A model generated the notes under the pieces. That model did no database searches. It worked only from the letters and a program-made list of their open reading frames with translations, and had not been told where the DNA came from. From assembly GCA_049673305.1 (NCBI GenBank), contig JBATXM010000196.1, forward strand, positions 18,986 to 82,985: a stretch of 64,000 bases of DNA, written 5' to 3'. Positions 1 through 7,817 of this stretch are shown piece after piece. The position numbers and the translations under genes are program-made. Numbering within the stretch: position 1 is the stretch's first letter; each line of letters begins with the position of its first letter. This DNA comes from GCA-003244245 sp049673305 (GTDB taxonomy: Bacteria; Actinomycetota; Actinomycetes; Mycobacteriales; Pseudonocardiaceae).

Positions 1-152
1 GCGACCGTCACGGTGCCGGCTTGCCACTGCAACTCAGGTCCAGTGGGGGCGCGGGTGTCTTCTTCTTTATCGCGCTAATCATCTTCTTGGTATTGGCGTA
101 CGGTATGATCGCTGGAATCGTGGAATCGGTAATCAGACTCTTTCAGTCGTGA
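1..152 (+). CDS. C-terminal end of a membrane protein (truncated by window start)
   Basis: A reading frame is open from base 3 and stops at a TGA at 150-152. The visible 49 residues contain one clear hydrophobic segment of about 20 residues rich in Phe, Ile and Leu (about residues 19-40), followed by a short amphipathic tail ending LFQS. This looks like a last transmembrane helix with a short C-terminal tail. The start lies outside the window, so neither family nor topology can be given. The frame could be a chance open frame, but the compact hydrophobic block argues for a real gene end. Confidence 0.45.
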   Translation, partial: DRHGAGLPLQLRSSGGAGVFFFIALIIFLVLAYGMIAGIVESVIRLFQS

Positions 153-348
153 TGGCCGTCGCCAGCCTTGGTTGCGCAAGGTATGACATTTGCGAACTGC
201 GTATGACATGCGTGGACACAGCCATCCTGGAGTAGCTTCTTGATCCAACTCTGACTTGGGGCATCCGTAAGGTGTTCGCAGGAAAATCTGGTGAATATCC
301 GAGCGTCCACGGGTCTCTAGGCCTGTGAAGGACCGGCCTAGGACTCAA

Positions 349-409
349 GATCACGGTTTGGGTGCCTCAGGTGACATGTCGTGTCACTTTCGGCACCGAA
401 ACCGTGATC
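349..409. repeat. REP-like palindrome, copy A
   Basis: Left arm 349-366 and right arm 392-409 pair over 17 of 18 bases. The outer arm starts GATCACGGTTTGGGTGCC. A nested inner stem (GTGACA at 371-376 with TGTCAC at 381-386) closes the loop. Related palindromes with a TGATCGC-n-GTTTGgGTGC core occur at 20771-20833 and 63490-63556. Intergenic in all three cases. Confidence 0.75.
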
Positions 410-602
410 ATGATCGCAGTGCCGCCCCGAGGTGGGTCACCACCGCCTGCGGGTGGAACGTTGTTTGCCCGCGCCTACCTCATCGCCTGGTACGGCGGCG
501 CCCGGTTGGTGGGGGCATGGGTGTGCGTGCCACACGAGCTGGTGGTGGGCAGGCGGGGTGACGGGCAGATGGTGGCTCACCGCCAGCGAGCGCCGTGAGT
601 CC

Positions 603-689
603 CGCCTGCGCTGGAGTTCCCGAAATCGAGGGCCGTCCGCCACCCGCCTAACAGCTCTGCTGTCGAGTTCGGGAACTCCAGCGCAGGCG
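603..689. repeat. 22-bp perfect inverted repeat with 43-nt loop
   Basis: Bases 603-624 are exactly complementary in inverted order to 668-689; the core word is GCTGGAGTTCCCGAA. It lies about 115 bp upstream of the toxin-antitoxin pair. It does not share the core of the other palindrome families in this window. There is no T-run, so a simple intrinsic terminator is not evident; it may be the ends of a tiny non-autonomous element or a protein-binding site. Confidence 0.65.
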
Positions 690-804
690 AAGGCACCCAG
701 GCGCCGGTGGGATCATCCTCGTAACTGCGGTATGCCTCCGGACGGCTGTCGCAGCGTGCCCGCTGGAGGAGGCTACTCGGATCTGCTCAACTGAGGAACT
801 GGCT

Positions 805-1101
805 ATGGCTGTTTCGGAGAAACGCCCAGCGCGTGCGATGCTGCGTTCCGAGGGCCAGCTGACGCTTCCTCCGGAGATCCGGGCGGCGCTGCACGTCGGC
901 GAGGGCGACGAGGTTGAGTTCACCGTGACGGACGCTGGCGAAATCCTGCTGCGCGACATGACGAGCGTACCGGCTGACCAGCGCTGGTTTTGGGAGCCTG
1001 ATTGGCAGGCCGGTGAGCGCGAGGCGAGTGCGCAGATCAAGGCTGGCGACGTCGAGGTTTTCGAGGACGTCGATGCGATGTTCGTCGCGCTGAATAAATA
1101 G
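805..1101 (+). CDS. AbrB/SpoVT-type antitoxin
   Basis: A 98-residue protein. Residues about 12-50 form a swapped-hairpin AbrB DNA-binding domain (MLRSEGQLTLPPEIRAAL, then GDEVEFTVTDAGEILLR), the fold of MazE-like antitoxins. The acidic C-terminal half (residues 55-98) would be the toxin-binding part. The toxin gene follows 6 bp downstream, so the two are probably co-transcribed and the antitoxin autoregulates the operon, as is usual in type II systems. A weak GAGGA precedes the ATG. Assignment to the AbrB fold is strong; the pairing is inferred from the neighbour. Confidence 0.85.
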   Translation: MAVSEKRPARAMLRSEGQLTLPPEIRAALHVGEGDEVEFTVTDAGEILLRDMTSVPADQRWFWEPDWQAGEREASAQIKAGDVEVFEDVDAMFVALNK

Positions 1102-1107
1102 ACGACG

Positions 1108-1380
1108 GTGCCGACGTTCGCGATGACGCCGCGTTTCCGGCGTGACCTCAAGGCGCTCGCCCCCGAGCAGCGTGCCCGGTTTGAGAAGGTTGTGCGCGAG
1201 GAGTTCGTGCCCGACGTAGACGCGAACCAGTGGCGCCCAGGGCTGCGGGTCAAGCGGGTTCAGGGAGTGCCGAAGGTATGTGAGATGACCTGGGCACCAG
1301 ATGGACGGGTCACCTGGCAGTTCGGTACACCGATCCGGGACGGCGTGCGGCACGTGACCTGGCGTCGGGTGGGCACTTAG
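1108..1380 (+). CDS. RelE/ParE-fold toxin candidate
   Basis: A 90-residue basic protein starting with GTG, 6 bp after the antitoxin stop. It begins with TPRFRRDLKALAPEQRARF, a typical RelE/ParE first-helix pattern (ArrF..dlk.L), and ends with two short strands (VCEMTWAPDGRVTWQFG and HVTWRRVG) like those in RelE-family ribosome-dependent RNases. Size and position next to an AbrB-type antitoxin support a type II toxin. The catalytic residues of RelE vary strongly, so mRNA cleavage versus another activity cannot be decided from sequence. Confidence 0.75.
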   Translation: MPTFAMTPRFRRDLKALAPEQRARFEKVVREEFVPDVDANQWRPGLRVKRVQGVPKVCEMTWAPDGRVTWQFGTPIRDGVRHVTWRRVGT

Positions 1381-1441
1381 TCTGGGTCAGCTTCTCCAGA
1401 CCGTCGGGCGCTCCTCGCCGATGTCGACCCGTGAGGCGAGG

Positions 1442-1684
1442 TTAGTGGGGGAGGGTGGTGAGGAAGGTGTGCCAGGAGGTGGGGGGGATGGTGAGGGCGG
1501 GGCCGGGGCGGTGCTTGGAGTCGCGCACCAGCACGGCCTCCGGGGTGGGCGCGACCTCGACGCAGGCGGAGCCGTTGGAGCTGTAGCTGCTGGTGCGCCA
1601 GCCGACCTCGACGCAGTCACCGTTGGTGCCGCTGTAGCTGCTCGTGTGCCAGACAATCCCGTCCGGCTCAGGCGCGGTCATCAT
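1442..1684 (-). CDS. DUF397 protein with two tandem DUF397 units
   Basis: About 80 residues from a start at 1684 or 1681 (MMTAPEPDG). Two DUF397 units occur back to back: WHTSSYSGTNGDCVEVG and WRTSSYSSNGSACVEVA, the second followed by the usual VLVRDSKH. The gene overlaps the end of the upstream Scr1-type regulator by about 14-17 bp, so the two are translationally coupled. DUF397 proteins accompany Scr1/WhiJ-type regulators throughout Streptomyces and Pseudonocardiales and are believed to act with them. The duplicated unit inside one short protein is common. An upstream ATG at 1726 lies inside the regulator and is less likely. Confidence 0.85.
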   Translation of the reverse strand: MMTAPEPDGIVWHTSSYSGTNGDCVEVGWRTSSYSSNGSACVEVAPTPEAVLVRDSKHRPGPALTIPPTSWHTFLTTLPH

Positions 1685-2543
1685 AGTCCTCGCGATCCGC
1701 ATAGAGCTCGGTTGCCAGGGTGGCAATCAACTCCCTCGATTCTTCCTCACTCAGCGCCGTCTTCGCCAGTGCCCCCAGGATGCTGCGGTATGCGTCGATC
1801 TCCACGGGCAGCTCCAGGAACACGCTGGAGGTCTCGCTCTCCAGGTAGGCCACCGGCTTGAACTCGTCGAACTCCATCAGTCTGAACGCACCATTGATCG
1901 CGGCGTGCGCCCCACGGATGGCTGGTACCACCCGCAGGGTGAGGTAGGGGCGCACCGCCATCCGCAGCAGGTGGTGCAACTGCTCGGACATGACGGCGGT
2001 TCCACCGACCGGCAGCCGGAGCACGAACTCGTGCAGGTAGAACTCGAAGCGCGCTGGGGGCTCCCGGGTGAACATGCTCTGACGGGCCAGCCGGGCGGCC
2101 ACCCGGTCATCGATCTCTTTCGCTGGGATCGTGCCCGCCTCCTGGATCAGCGCGCGGGCGTAGTCGCCGGTTTGCAGCAGGCCGGGCACCAGTGTCGGCT
2201 CGAAACCGCCGATCGTCACCGCCTTGTTCTCGTGGTCGATCAGGGTCATAAGTTGTTGGGGCAGGCGGGCGCCGTGTTGTTGGAACCAGCCTGGGGTGTG
2301 CTGGTCCGCGCAGAGGGCCATCAACCGGTCGCGCTCCGCGCCGGTCACCCGGCACACCGCCAGGAATGCCGACACCTGCACCGCGCTCGCGTTACGCTTG
2401 CCCGATAACAGCCGGGACACCCAGCTTGGTGACAAGGCGAGTTGCTCCGCGACCTGCTGGCCGTTGAGCCCGACGTACTTCATCGCCCGGCGCAGTCCTT
2501 CGCCCAGCTCGCGGCTGCGGATCGTCGGCTCGTGATCGTCCAT
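1668..2543 (-). CDS. XRE-family regulator with Scr1/DUF5753 domain
   Basis: The 291-residue product begins MDDHEPTIRS. A GGAGGT at 2549-2554 fits the ATG at 2543; an upstream ATG at 2561 lies before that site. Residues about 10-65 form an HTH_XRE domain (GQQVAEQLALSPSWVSRLLSGKR). The rest is the Scr1/DUF5753 domain, with its signatures LVPGLLQTGDYARALI and FEFYLHEFVLRLPVGG. Together with the overlapping DUF397 gene it forms the classic WhiJ-like pair tied to development and antibiotic control in actinomycetes. A divergent small gene begins at 2701, and the 157 bp between must hold both promoters. Confidence 0.9.
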   Translation of the reverse strand: MDDHEPTIRSRELGEGLRRAMKYVGLNGQQVAEQLALSPSWVSRLLSGKRNASAVQVSAFLAVCRVTGAERDRLMALCADQHTPGWFQQHGARLPQQLMTLIDHENKAVTIGGFEPTLVPGLLQTGDYARALIQEAGTIPAKEIDDRVAARLARQSMFTREPPARFEFYLHEFVLRLPVGGTAVMSEQLHHLLRMAVRPYLTLRVVPAIRGAHAAINGAFRLMEFDEFKPVAYLESETSSVFLELPVEIDAYRSILGALAKTALSEEESRELIATLATELYADREDYDDRA

Positions 2544-2700
2544 GATGACCTCCCATCGCACACCATAGAGTCATTCCCAAAAAAATGTCGCACTGACAGT
2601 CATCTTGTCATCCCATTGAGGTTTGCGTTGACCTCTGGACAAGTGGTTGCCTCATCATGGGCGGGATGTGGATCTCGCCGGACTCTTCAGGAGGTAACCG

Positions 2701-3021
2701 ATGGACGAGCTTGCCCCCGCTGTCGCCGACGCCTTCGGGCTGCTGTGGGTCGACCTCGACGAGCACCTGTGCGAGGCGGAGGCCCTGGCGTGCAAGTTCA
2801 CGTGGTCCGAGGAGGACGTCGACCGGGTCGGCACGCTGATCCCCGACCTGGTGCTCGTCATCCGTGGGCTGCTGATTGAGCACCAGCCCATGCCCACGGG
2901 GACCTGCCGGCCCTGCTCCGCAGCGTGGCCCTGCCCGGTGGTGACGACGATCCACGGGTTGGTGAAGGACCAGGACCGGACGTTCACCGCGCTCCTCAAG
3001 CAGGCCCGTGACGGTAGGTGA
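2701..3021 (+). CDS. Small conserved actinobacterial protein with Cys motif
   Basis: A 106-residue acidic protein with a strong ribosome site (AGGAGGT about 8 bp before the ATG). The N-terminal 60 residues are predicted helical. The C-terminal part contains CRPCSAAWPCPVVTTIHGL, a C-x2-C-x4-WPC pattern seen in many short uncharacterised actinobacterial proteins next to Scr1-type regulators. It is divergently transcribed from the XRE regulator at 1668-2543. No function is known to me; the Cys triplet could bind metal, but this is speculation. Confidence 0.7.
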   Translation: MDELAPAVADAFGLLWVDLDEHLCEAEALACKFTWSEEDVDRVGTLIPDLVLVIRGLLIEHQPMPTGTCRPCSAAWPCPVVTTIHGLVKDQDRTFTALLKQARDGR

Positions 3022-3123
3022 CCAGGCGATTCCACACTGTTATCAAAAATCTGTAACGGTGGCCCCGGACCGGCGATGCTACTACCGTCATGACCGGTAC
3101 GCGACACAGGAGGTCCTCCCGCG

Positions 3124-5100
3124 ATGGGTGACTCGAGCCAGCGACTGGCCAATCTGCTCACCGAGAGCCGGGCGTTCCCCCCCAGCGAGGAGTTCGCCGC
3201 GCAGGCGAACGCCACCGCCGCGCTCTACGACGACGCGAATGCTGACCCGGAGGCTTTCTGGGCGCACCAGGCGCACCGGTTGCACTGGCATACCGACTTC
3301 GATCAGGTCCTCGACTGGTCTGACCGCCCGTTCGCGCGGTGGTTCGTCGGCGGCCGGCTCAACGTCGCCTACAACTGCGTGGACCGGCACGTCGAGGCCG
3401 GCCACGGTGATCAGGTCGCCTTCCACTGGGAAGGCGAGCCGGGTGACACCCGCACCATTACCTACGCCGAGCTGCAGCGCCAGGTCGCCAAGACGGCCAA
3501 CGCCTTGCTCGAGCTGGGCCTGGAGACCGGGGACCGGGTGGCCATCCAGCTGCCGATGATCCCCGAGGCGATTTTCGCCATGCTCGCCTGCGCCCGGCTG
3601 GGCCTACCGCACAGCGTGGTGTTCGGGGGCTTCTCCGCCGAGGCGCTGCGCCAGCGGGTCACCGACGCGCAGGCCAAGCTGGTGATCACCGCCGATGGGC
3701 AGTACCGGCGGGGCCGCGCGGCCCCGTTGAAGGCCAACGCCGACGAGGCGCTGCGGGACACTCCGACGGTGCGCCACGTCCTGGTGGTCAAGCGCACCGA
3801 CACCGAGCTGCCCTGGACCGAAGGCCGTGACCTGTGGTGGCACGAACTGGTGAATCACCAGTCTGACCAGCACATCTGCCAGGCGTTCGACAGCGAGCAC
3901 CCGCTGTTCATCCTCTACACCTCAGGCACCACCGGAAAGCCCAAGGGCATTCTGCACACCAGCGGCGGCTACCTCACCCAGTGCGCCTACACCCACCACG
4001 TCGTTTTCGACCATAAGCCCGGCCAGGACGTCTACTGGTGCACCGCAGACATCGGCTGGGTCACCGGGCACAGCTACATCGTCTACGGGCCGCTGGCCAA
4101 CCGGGCGACGTCGATCATCTACGAGGGCACCCCGAACACCCCGCATGAGGGTCGGCACTGGGAGATCGTGCAGCGGTACGGCGTCACGACCTATTACACC
4201 GCGCCGACCCTGATCCGCACCTTCATGAAGTGGGGCAAGGAGATCCCGCAGCGCTACGATCTGTCCTCGCTGCGGTTGCTGGGCAGCGTCGGAGAGCCGA
4301 TCAATCCCGAGGCCTGGATGTGGTACCGGGAGCACGTTGGCGCTGATCGCTGCCCGGTGGTGGACACCTGGTGGCAAACTGAGACCGGCGCGATCATGAT
4401 CTCGCCGCTGCCTGGCGTCACCGCGGCCAAGCCCGGCTCGGCGATGCGACCACTGCCGGGCATCAGCGCTGCCGTGGTGGACGGCACTGGCACCCCGGTC
4501 AGCTGCGGCCAGGGCGGATACCTGGTGATCGACGCGCCCTGGCCAGGGATGTTGCGCACCATCTGGGGGGATGACGAGCGATACCGGAAGACGTACTGGT
4601 CCCGCTTCGCCAAGCAGGGCTACTACTTCGCTGGGGATGGCGCCAAGTACGACGACGACGGCGCGATCTGGCTGCTGGGCCGAGTGGACGACGTGATGAA
4701 CATCTCCGGGCACCGGATCTCCACCACCGAGGTGGAGTCCGCGCTGGTGTCGCATCCGACGGTGGCCGAAGCCGCCGTGGTCGGCGCCCCCGACCCGATC
4801 ACCGGGCAGGGCATCGTCGCGTTCGTGATCCTGCGCGGCCACGTCGCCCAGGACGAGGCACGGGGCGAAGAGGCGATCAAGGCGTTGCGCAACCACGTGG
4901 CGATCCAGATCGGCGCGATCGCCAAGCCGAGGCAGATCATGGTCGTCGCGGACCTGCCGAAAACGAGATCCGGCAAGATCATGCGCCGCCTGCTCCGCGA
5001 CGTAGCCTCCCACCGCGAAATAGGCGACGTCACCACCCTGGCTGACTCCACCGTCATGGACCTGATCTCCGCCGGCATGCAAGCCGGCCTCACAGAGTAG
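3124..5100 (+). CDS. acsA: Acetyl-CoA synthetase
   Basis: A 658-residue AMP-forming acetate-CoA ligase of normal length. It converts acetate, ATP and CoA to acetyl-CoA in the cytosol. Signatures: the P-loop YTSGTTGKPKGILHTSGG (around residue 263), DVYWCTADIGWVTGHSYIVY, the DTWWQTETG A5 motif, and the C-terminal SGKIMRR whose Lys (about residue 618) is the catalytic and acetylation-regulated residue. An AGGAGGTCC lies just before the ATG. In Mycobacterium tuberculosis acs (Rv3667) sits next to the holin-like gene and ephE; here these follow at 8891 and 9415, so the synteny is partly kept. Confidence 0.97.
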   Translation: MGDSSQRLANLLTESRAFPPSEEFAAQANATAALYDDANADPEAFWAHQAHRLHWHTDFDQVLDWSDRPFARWFVGGRLNVAYNCVDRHVEAGHGDQVAFHWEGEPGDTRTITYAELQRQVAKTANALLELGLETGDRVAIQLPMIPEAIFAMLACARLGLPHSVVFGGFSAEALRQRVTDAQAKLVITADGQYRRGRAAPLKANADEALRDTPTVRHVLVVKRTDTELPWTEGRDLWWHELVNHQSDQHICQAFDSEHPLFILYTSGTTGKPKGILHTSGGYLTQCAYTHHVVFDHKPGQDVYWCTADIGWVTGHSYIVYGPLANRATSIIYEGTPNTPHEGRHWEIVQRYGVTTYYTAPTLIRTFMKWGKEIPQRYDLSSLRLLGSVGEPINPEAWMWYREHVGADRCPVVDTWWQTETGAIMISPLPGVTAAKPGSAMRPLPGISAAVVDGTGTPVSCGQGGYLVIDAPWPGMLRTIWGDDERYRKTYWSRFAKQGYYFAGDGAKYDDDGAIWLLGRVDDVMNISGHRISTTEVESALVSHPTVAEAAVVGAPDPITGQGIVAFVILRGHVAQDEARGEEAIKALRNHVAIQIGAIAKPRQIMVVADLPKTRSGKIMRRLLRDVASHREIGDVTTLADSTVMDLISAGMQAGLTE

Positions 5101-5103
5101 CTG

Positions 5104-5136
5104 GCAACTCGCCATTCGGAGCCGAATCGCGGTTGC
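5104..5136. terminator. Hairpin after acsA, CATTCGG palindrome family
   Basis: GCAAC...ATTCGG (5104-5119) pairs with CCGAAT...GTTGC (5122-5136) with an internal mismatch, four bases after the acsA stop. The central CATTCGGAGCCGAAT word is shared with the perfect palindromes at 20902-20935 and 20947-20972. Position suggests it ends the acsA transcript, although no U-tract follows. Confidence 0.55.
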
Positions 5137-5153
5137 GGGGGCATGCTGGGTAG

Positions 5154-5558
5154 GTGGGTGAGTTGGTGATTCCTGAGGGTGAGGTGGGGTGGCGCTTTTC
5201 GCGGTCTAGTGGGCCGGGCGGGCAGGGGGTGAACACCACCGACTCGCGCGTCGAACTGATTTTTGACGTGACGGCCAGCACGGCGTTCACGCCAGCCCAA
5301 CGGGACCAGATACTCCAGCGGCTGTCCGGGCGGCTGATCGACGGTGTGCTCACGATCGTGGCCAGCGAGTACCGCTCCCAACTGCGCAACCGGGAGGCAG
5401 CGCGAGCCCGGCTCGCCGCGATGCTGCGTCAGGCACTGGCCCCGGACCCGCCGACGCGCCGCCCGACCCGCCCTTCCCGGGCCGCTCGGGAGCGCCGCCT
5501 TGCCGACAAACGACACCGGACGGTCACCAAGCAACTACGCAGACTGACGGAGGAATGA
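5154..5558 (+). CDS. arfB: Peptidyl-tRNA hydrolase ArfB (ribosome rescue)
   Basis: A 134-residue protein starting with GTG. It contains the release-factor signature SSGPGGQGVNTTDSRVEL (GGQ around residue 24), which hydrolyses peptidyl-tRNA on stalled ribosomes. It has the basic C-terminal tail (RRPTRPSRAARERRLADK) that in ArfB/YaeJ enters the empty mRNA channel. Length matches E. coli ArfB (about 140). It lacks the domains of full release factors RF1/RF2, so this is the alternative rescue factor. It follows acsA on the same strand after a hairpin. Confidence 0.93.
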   Translation: MGELVIPEGEVGWRFSRSSGPGGQGVNTTDSRVELIFDVTASTAFTPAQRDQILQRLSGRLIDGVLTIVASEYRSQLRNREAARARLAAMLRQALAPDPPTRRPTRPSRAARERRLADKRHRTVTKQLRRLTEE

Positions 5559-5613
5559 GCCGTAACGCCACTCTGACTGACATCGATATTCGGGTAGAGA
5601 ACAGTCCGCTCTG

Positions 5614-6234
5614 CGGCGTGGCATTAAACCTGACAACGGTCATCCGTCGAAGGTGTCCTCGCTGGAGGAATTTCTTGACCAACAGGTTCCCTATGCCCGG
5701 CTGGACTTCGAGTGGAGACTGCGGGTGATTTTCTGACAGCCGTGAGCAACGTCAATGGGCTACCCATCGAAGCGGCCGGCAGACATCTGTTTGAAGCCTT
5801 CTCGACGTGACTGATGGCGCGGGCACGGGGGCGCATCGTTCTTGGGTCTTTCCAGGCTTGGTATGGCCACCGGGACCTGGGCCTGACCAATGACTCCGTC
5901 GATGTGTTGGTGGATCTCAACCGCTGTTCCCGAGACAACCCTGTGTGACCTGGTGACCTGCGCCGCAGCCGGTGAGCAGCGGCACGCCGTGGCGCTGGCC
6001 AGCCAGGAGGGTTTGTTGGTGGGGGGCCAGACCAACTATGTGGAGGTCCTTGATCCAATCCTGTGGTCCCCCGGCGACTCAGCTGGGCCAGCCCTGCTGC
6101 GCCGGTTGCTGCGCCGCCTCGCCCTGCGCGATCCAGTGATCTCACCGAGCTGGGGGGAGGTGTACACCCGGCTCCGCGATGCCTGCCGCGCCGAGCGTGA
6201 CGAGGCCGGCGAGCTGTATGCTGACGATGCGTGA
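5614..6234 (+). pseudogene. Decayed C-terminal part of an NTPase like that at 49787-51812
   Basis: Coding-like pieces in different frames line up as a broken gene: a piece ending DFEWRLRVIF (about 5630-5736), a piece from about 5815 reading LTNDSVDVLVDLN, and a piece from about 5935 to the TGA at 6232 ending with an ALYEAARR-like helix (EVYTRLRDACRAERDEAG). The last piece resembles, in position and pattern, the C-terminal end of the NTPase at 49787-51812, and it likewise runs straight into a membrane-anchored receptor gene (8-bp overlap at 6227). The N-terminal P-loop half is absent. Similarity is moderate and judged by eye, so the assignment rests mainly on gene order. Confidence 0.5.
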
Positions 6235-7453
6235 AATCTTCGAGCCACCGACGACGAGGCCAGGCCGTTGCCGCCGCAAGCGCGCACTGATCGCCCTGGC
6301 GACCGTGATAGTGATCGCCGCTGCCGGTCTGGTGTGCTTCGCCAACAAGTGGTTCCATACTTGCGGGTCGTTCGGGTCCGGGATTTATCGGGTCGATGGG
6401 GAGTGCGTCGGTGTCACCGACGGCTCCTACCTTTTCCAGCCCGAATTCACCGACGTCGAGAATAAGATCGCGGTCGAGAACTCCCGGGTGAGCGCGGGGT
6501 CCTCTTCGTATGTCACGGTGGCACTGCTCGACCTGTTGACGCCGACCGTGACCAGCGCCACGTCCGCAGCGGGAATCCGCAACGAACTCGAGGGCGCATA
6601 CACGGCGCAGCATCAGATCAACAAGTTGGTCCCGCCCAACAGCTCCAACCCACAGATCAAGCTGGCCCTCGCCAACCAGGGCAACACCGACAGCCAGTGG
6701 CAACCCGTGGCCGATCAGCTAGTGGAGATGACGAAAGCGAACCACCCACTCGTTGCTGTGATCGGCTTGGGATCAAGCCGCGCAGACCCGGCGACGAGCC
6801 CAGTACTTGTCGAGCCACGAGATTCCCATGGTCGGCGCGATCCTTAGCGCCGATGAGCTGGTCTACACCCACATCCCCGGGCTGATCAGGGTGTCCGCTA
6901 GCAACCAGGACGACCTCGAATCGGGGCGTCCATTCCCAACCCCAGCCCCGACAGATTCGACATCGTCACGCCCAATATCTGCTCGGTGAAATCAGACGTT
7001 GTCCTCTACGCGGGCCGGGAAGTGGATCTCGCCGCTTTCCTCCAGTCACTGGAGGGCAGGCTGTGCCTCGGTACCCCGCTGACCATAGTGACCGGTGGGA
7101 ATGACCTCGGGGAGATCCTGAAGGAGCAGGAACAACGCTTGTGCCCGGCGCACCTCACGGTCGTGTTCGCCGGAATGACCTACCCTATGATGCACGACGC
7201 GTTGTTGACGGCCGAACAAGCAGTACGGCTAGCGACCCCCGGGAAGTCACCCCCCACCGCGGCCAAGGTGCGCGGCGTGCTGCTGAACCTCAACGTTCTA
7301 TACCAGGTGCAGGGCGCCAGTGGCACGTTCAGTTTCAGCTCCAGTCCGGCAGGCGCGGGCGATCCGCACGGCAAACCGGTGCCGGTGCTCCAGTATCCGG
7401 TGCCCCCTGGCGTTGCCTCCCGGCAGGTCGGGCCGCTCTACATCACGCCGTAG
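6227..7453 (+). pseudogene. Broken membrane-anchored periplasmic-binding-protein-like receptor
   Basis: The first frame (from ATG 6227) reads a short basic N-terminus, one transmembrane helix (ALIALATVIVIAAAGLVCF), then a PBP-fold start (LLDLLTPTV, GAYTAQHQIN, PQIKLALANQGN, LVAVIGLGSS). Near 6788 the frame shifts by one base (an extra C in GACCCGG), after which RRAQYLSSHEIPMVGAI continues. Around 6930-6955 about 50 codons present in the paralogue at 51825-53382 are missing and the frame shifts back, giving DIVTPNICSVKSDVVLYAGR to the stop at 7453. Two lesions make it a pseudogene. The paralogue carries the same N-terminal helix and fold. Confidence 0.75.
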
Positions 7454-7539
7454 GACGGGTCCCACCGAGCCGGTGCGCTCACCAGTCAGTCTCCTCGCAT
7501 GCAGCAATGATCTTCAGCGGCGACGGTAGGATCGTGCCC

Positions 7540-7785
7540 GTGTCAGACTACGATCTTGAATCGCGCTTCTCCAAGCTTGAGTTCGAAGTGAGCCGCCTGC
7601 GCGAGACCCAGCTGGAACAGGACCAGCAGATCAACGAGCTGCGCCAGGATGTCGACGGACTGTATCGGGAGATCGGTGAGCTGCGTCAGGAGATGCGTGC
7701 GTGCTTCGGCATGCAGGCTACCGGTATGGCACAGATCACCGCGCTGCTCACGACAATCGCTGGGCCGGAGCGCAACGGTAGCTAA
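7540..7785 (+). CDS. Small coiled-coil protein
   Basis: About 81 residues from a GTG at 7540 with GGTAGG upstream; GTG 7534 and ATG 7507 are alternatives in frame. Heptad-rich sequence (SKLEFEVSRLRETQLEQ, INELRQDVDGLYREIGEL, RQEMRACFG) predicts one long coiled coil over residues 8-55, with a short hydrophobic tail. It follows the decayed receptor cassette on the same strand, so it may be the last gene of that cassette, but no equivalent lies after the copy at 49-53 kb. Function unknown; an oligomerisation or adaptor role would be a guess. Confidence 0.65.
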   Translation: MSDYDLESRFSKLEFEVSRLRETQLEQDQQINELRQDVDGLYREIGELRQEMRACFGMQATGMAQITALLTTIAGPERNGS

Positions 7786-7817
7786 GCCGCACCGCCAGCG
7801 ATCTGCGTGGACTTACG

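Larger units (their letters stand above)
153..804. other. Long intergenic stretch with two inverted repeats, no convincing gene
   Basis: No reading frame here shows a domain or a good ribosome site. The stretch contains a short repeated word (GTATGACAT at about 181 and 201), a long hairpin at 349-409 and a separate 22-bp perfect inverted repeat at 603-689. Both hairpins are listed separately. The open frames between 362 and 794 have low-complexity compositions typical of GC-rich shadow frames. Confidence 0.6.

Noticed and set aside
432..794. Plus-strand frame of 120 codons before the toxin-antitoxin pair
   Set aside because: Trp/Arg-rich composition, no ribosome site, and it runs through the 22-bp inverted repeat.
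3922..5115. Long minus-strand open frame opposite acsA
   Set aside because: Antisense to a conserved enzyme gene and without any recognisable domain.
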